Assembly: GCA_907165135.1 (NCBI GenBank)
Contig: OU015567.1
Coordinates: forward strand, 4,097,001-4,161,000
Origin: Oikopleura dioica
Taxonomy: Eukaryota > Chordata > Appendicularia > Copelata > Oikopleuridae
DNA: 64,000 bases
Direction: 5' to 3'
The notes under the pieces were generated by a model. That model had not been told where the DNA came from and made no database searches. It saw nothing but the letters and a program-made list of their open reading frames with translations. Positions within the stretch are counted from its first letter, which is position 1; each line of letters opens with the position of its first letter. Position numbers and translations under genes: made by a program. Positions 60,801 to 64,000 of this stretch are shown here, piece after piece.

Positions 60801-61624
60801 GGCGTTGCTGAAAAACTGGCTTTGATAATCAAGAAAATGGCTTTGGAGTGTACCTTGATCATATTCGTAACGGTATTAAGTTTCTGCCAGCTTGTGGGCT
60901 GAAAGACGAAGCAGTGGTTTTCAGAAATTCTCAATAGCTGGCTTGGCGAAAATTCCTCTGGCGTAACTGAAATGACAAATGGAATGTCCTCTGGCTTCTT
61001 TTCCTCGCTCCAAAAACTTTCTGCCAGCGCGGATTTTTCATCAACGGAGCCGATTCCAGAGTGCAGCAGAATCACCACTTTCTTGTTCTCTTTTCTGCCG
61101 CCGGAAAACGCCATGGAAAATAAATCAAGGCTCTTGTCCGTCAATTTGTCGATCGGAATCGTTTTGCCTGGGTTGAGTGTGATTCTGTCAATTTTTCGCT
61201 TCAGAGTGGCGTATTTCTGGGTGAAGCCTGGAACTTTTGTTGTTTCTTTATTGAAAGCGAAGAGTTTTTGCTGATGGAAATTCGTTGCGCGGTTGGTTCG
61301 AGGGATCCAGGTTGTCAAGTTTTGAAGCATTCGTTTTTGATTATCAAGAGCTTCTGAATTATGACTTTATTCAAGGGTTGGGAATGGAGGGTCAAAGAGG
61401 GTTTGCTCGTCTGTGATTGGCTGACGCGTGAAATGCCGGTTTTTGATTGGCTAAAAGGTTAACGCCCGCTTTAAAGAGGTCATTATTCAGAACTTACCTT
61501 GATTATCGTGCCCTGTATCGACCATAAAAACAATATCCATTTTAAACTGATTTCCGCAGAATCTGAAATCATCTCTCTCCGCCCTCGCGTGAAATAGAAG
61601 CAATAAAAATCTAAAATTCATCAT
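54855..61624 (-). CDS. Large secreted protein with repeated VWA-like units, paralog A, interrupted by a transposon and small deletions
   Basis: Same order of blocks as paralog B: signal peptide MMNFRFLLLLFHARA, exons 61624..61498 and 61353..60854, the region near 60790-60280 with YERAFRAAEL, the domain near 59870-59540, a Thr-containing linker (YCPTTTERAITTTV), furin-type SRKRRS near 57050, three more VWA-like units (FHFVYLIDETKLD, NLNILVDGGVELE, NLIFTIDLSRQSS) and a C-terminal cysteine block (GDCCVWSCKDN). A 1.42-kb element lies at 57813..59234. Compared with B, at least five single-base deletions occur, mostly in A or T runs (near 60740, 60515, 59475, 57590, 57550). These are either assembly errors or early decay, so its coding status is open. 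Confidence 0.65.
57110..57242. repeat. GC-rich repeat with CCCTAACCCTA borders
   Basis: CCCCTAACCCTAGACCTAACC at one side and CCCTAACCCTAACC at the other, both in the same direction, around a core with GGGGCTACGCCCCCGGGACC and GGGGGCTTCGCTCC. Composition is unlike the surrounding coding DNA. It lies in paralog A just before the furin-site exon (downstream in minus-strand terms). The CCCTAA phrases are too short and few to be a telomere. Confidence 0.5.
57813..59234. mobile_element. 1.42-kb element with CTAGGTTCGTGGGA repeats and 9-bp target duplication
   Basis: Inverted ends containing GATGACTAAGTTCGTGGGG; long subterminal arrays of the 14-bp unit CTAGGTTCGTGGGA, one orientation in the left half (57830-58460) and the complement in the right half (58590-59220), interspersed with TTTTTATAAGGAACAA phrases. 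Flanked by CTCGTCCAG at 57804..57812 and 59235..59243. No transposase frame. Sits inside the coding region of paralog A. Confidence 0.85.
61415..61450. promoter_or_regulatory. Paired TGATTGG sites, 30 bp apart, in first intron
   Basis: GTGATTGGCT and TTGATTGGCT with GATTGG at 61415 and 61445, inside intron 1 of paralog A (61354..61497). Paralog B has no intron there, so this short segment is specific to A. Confidence 0.45.
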
Positions 61625-64000
61625 TTTTATTCTGAAAAATTCTTACTCATCTGTTTATGAAGTTGGAAAAAGTCCTGACCAAACAAATATCTGAGTTTGA
61701 CTTTCCAGTTCTGAATGATCTCAGAGGATCAAATTTTCCCTGATAAGTAGCATTGAGAATCTTCATTTTAGATTCTCAAAGCTTTATTTGGAAAAAAAAT
61801 TATTTTTGAAAAAAATTTTGTTAATAACTATCTAATTAAAATGCCATAAAATATATATGAATAAACTTAAATTTAAAAACTTTATCACCGGCGCTGCTGT
61901 CGACTACTCCGAGGGCGCTCGCGAGCTCCATCCTCCGCGCTCTCTGTTCTCGGCTCGAAAAGGTTCGAAAAGGACCCCGTTGAGCCGAATCGCGCCTAAA
62001 GAACTTCCTCCGCGTTTATTTTTCGCACCTATTACCTTTTTGGGAAAGAACCTAAGAGAGAGAGAAAATTAGAGAGTGTCCAGAGAAGAAATCTGTGATT
62101 TTCACACTTAGAGATTTGAAAAGTGCTCCGGCCAGAAGATTGAGAAGTTTTTGAAAAAAGCTCGTAAGTTCAATTTTATTTTTAGATCGTTAATAATTAA
62201 CAAATCTATTTTTTGAATAATTATGATAATTTTCAATGAAAAATTATTTTATTTTAATATTTTAAAAGAAAATTTTTTTAATTTATTAAAAGGCAGGAAA
62301 AAGCCATTTTACTGTCCGAAAATGCCTCTTTCAGTATAAATTAGGTTATTTTTACGTAATGATTCCTCCTCATTTTGGAAAATCGCCTTGACTTTTTCGC
62401 TCAAATTTCGCTTTGCGTCATCAAAAGGCGCTTGACCGCGTAAAACGTGGAACCAATCTACTTTATCGGCGCCAGTCTCTTGAGGAATTCCATCTTCTAT
62501 CTTTGCTTACTTTTGGCGGTCATGATTTTGTAGTAAAAACAGCCTTTCATCCTTGAAGGTCACGTGTTTATAGCCATGGGACGTCAACAGCCAGATAGAG
62601 TTTCGCCGATATCGGGCTGTTTTGACTCTCGCCGCGAACTCAGCGAATTTCTAGCGTCTTGCGTTTATCAAGGGTGTCTTTTTGATGATACCCAATCTCA
62701 AAGTCACTTCATTTCTAGCTGTTTACTGCTCTCGTTTGAAACTCGGTTATCAATAATCCTGCCACGTTTTTGCTGGGTTGAAAATCTGATTTCTCTTTCG
62801 CCGAGGAAAAAATCCCTTTTTATGGTCAATTTATTGAATCATTTTCAAAATTTATTTTCATAAAATTATTGTTGCAGAGAGATAAATAACTTTTTTCTTT
62901 GTTTTCGAAGAGAGAGAATTACCATGATGTAATTGATTTCATTTTATGCAAATTTCTTTCATTATGAGTAAAAATAACAGTAACAAAGGTTTACCGATAA
63001 GCGTTAAGTACAGTCGGATCCATATCTTGTTCTTCTTTTAGCTCCATTGCCCCTTTGAGCCACAATTGCAGACCTCTATCTCCCTCTCTTTTCGCCGTTG
63101 AAAACATCTGTTTGTATTTACCTGAGTGACTTACTGTATGCTAACGGACCTGCACCCGGCACTAAATTTGCCCTCCGAGAGTCAAATTATGAAACGTCAT
63201 AAATTTCAAATTTGCCGCTGCCAGTTTGGACACTTGAAGGAACTCCCATGTCTCAGAGCAGAATGTGTTTTTGTTTTTCAATTGCCATGGAAGCTAAATC
63301 ACTATTCAAGTGAAAACTGCAAAATCAAGAACGTTTGCCCAGCGAGCGATAAAAGAGGACTTCAAGGTCGGGAAGGGTAGGAAAGCGATAGGAGGGTAAA
63401 TAGATCGGAAAAAAAACGTACAAGTTTTTGAGAGCCGCGAGACAACAAAGATTGGAATAAGTAAATTCAAGTGCGTTGATAGTCGCTTAGGGCCAGTTGT
63501 CAAGGGGAATCATCCAAAATTCGAAATGTTCCAAGAAATTCCGAAAATTCCAGCAGTCGAAAAATCGAGGGCAAACAACTTGGAGACGGTCGATTTGGGC
63601 TTTTTATGGTCGAAAATTATTGAAATCGCGGATTTTTGACCAAAAAATCTTTCAAAATCAGCATTTTCGGGCATTTTGTTTTGAATATTTCGAAAATTTT
63701 GATAAATATTTATTTTTTTTATTCTTGATGAATTTTTTTCTTTTTCTTCGAGAAATTTTGGGATAGCGTCTAGAACCGACAAAAAATTTCGACGGTGAGC
63801 TGATTCCAGGCTTCTGATTGGTTGAAAATTTCCACTCAAAATTTGTCGAAATTTTTTTGTCGGTTCCAGACACCTCCCGGAAATTTGGGCTTTTTTTTGA
63901 GCTGGTTCAATTAGGACAGTTGCGTGACGAAAATTTTTGCGTTGAAAAACAAGTATTTCTAACCTGTGGTTGCGTGAAATCGAAATCGGCGCGTGCCCTT
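61625..64000. other. Right flank without recognised gene
   Basis: A GC-richer patch at about 61890-62060 could be a promoter. Near 63768-63872 lies an inverted repeat of about 105 bp whose ends read TCTAGAACCGACAAAAAATT and its complement, with a CTGATTGGTTGAAAA motif in the loop. Open frames at 62564..62863 and 63126..63380 have no recognisable homology. Confidence 0.45.

Overview
The window is nuclear DNA of a compact-genome animal, most likely an appendicularian (larvacean) tunicate of the Oikopleura type. Reasons: most introns are 40-60 bp; several introns that conserved reading frames force on the sequence have GA-AG or GC-AG borders instead of GT-AG, a trait described for Oikopleura; gene density is about one gene per 3-4 kb; the gene set is metazoan (L1-family adhesion protein, aquaglyceroporin, Sec61 alpha, hnRNP A/B, CYP3-like P450, ABCB transporter); and one gene is S100-like. 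Species assignment is inference.

Layout. 1-6,000 (+): 3' end of an ABCB transporter, an S100-like EF-hand gene, then four very small genes, two of them tandem paralogs of a single-membrane-span protein. 6,500-11,400 (-): a four-span membrane protein, a complete P450 with a transposon-filled intron, and a glycine-rich hnRNP. 12,600-14,750 (+): complete SEC61 alpha. 14,750-23,000: mostly non-coding, with dispersed palindromic elements and one tail-anchored protein gene (-). 23,025-29,809 (+): an O-fucosyltransferase-family gene whose 4.25-kb intron is packed with nested foldback elements. 31,247-39,750: a nearly perfect 4.25-kb tandem duplication carrying an aquaglyceroporin (-) and a two-span membrane protein (+); the first copy of the latter is truncated by the junction. 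40,001-61,624 (-): L1CAM/neuroglian homologue, a cysteine-rich type I membrane protein, and two tandem paralogs of a large secreted protein with repeated VWA-like units and a furin-type site. 61,625-64,000: no recognised gene.

The most interesting signal is the link between transposons and introns. A 1.42-kb element with 9-bp target duplications sits in a coding exon of the distal VWA-like paralog so that GT at the element end plus AG at the end of the downstream target duplication form an intron that restores the uninterrupted frame. The P450 gene has a 157-bp GC-AG intron that is almost entirely one 146-bp inverted-repeat element. A second unexplained pattern is a pair of TGATTGG (inverted CCAAT) motifs exactly 30 bp apart, seen at four separate places.

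Limits: several conserved genes contain single-base deletions, mostly in homopolymers, which look like residual assembly errors. Exon borders were derived by hand from frame and phase and may be off by a base or two; for multi-exon genes the feature gives the outer span and the evidence gives the exons.
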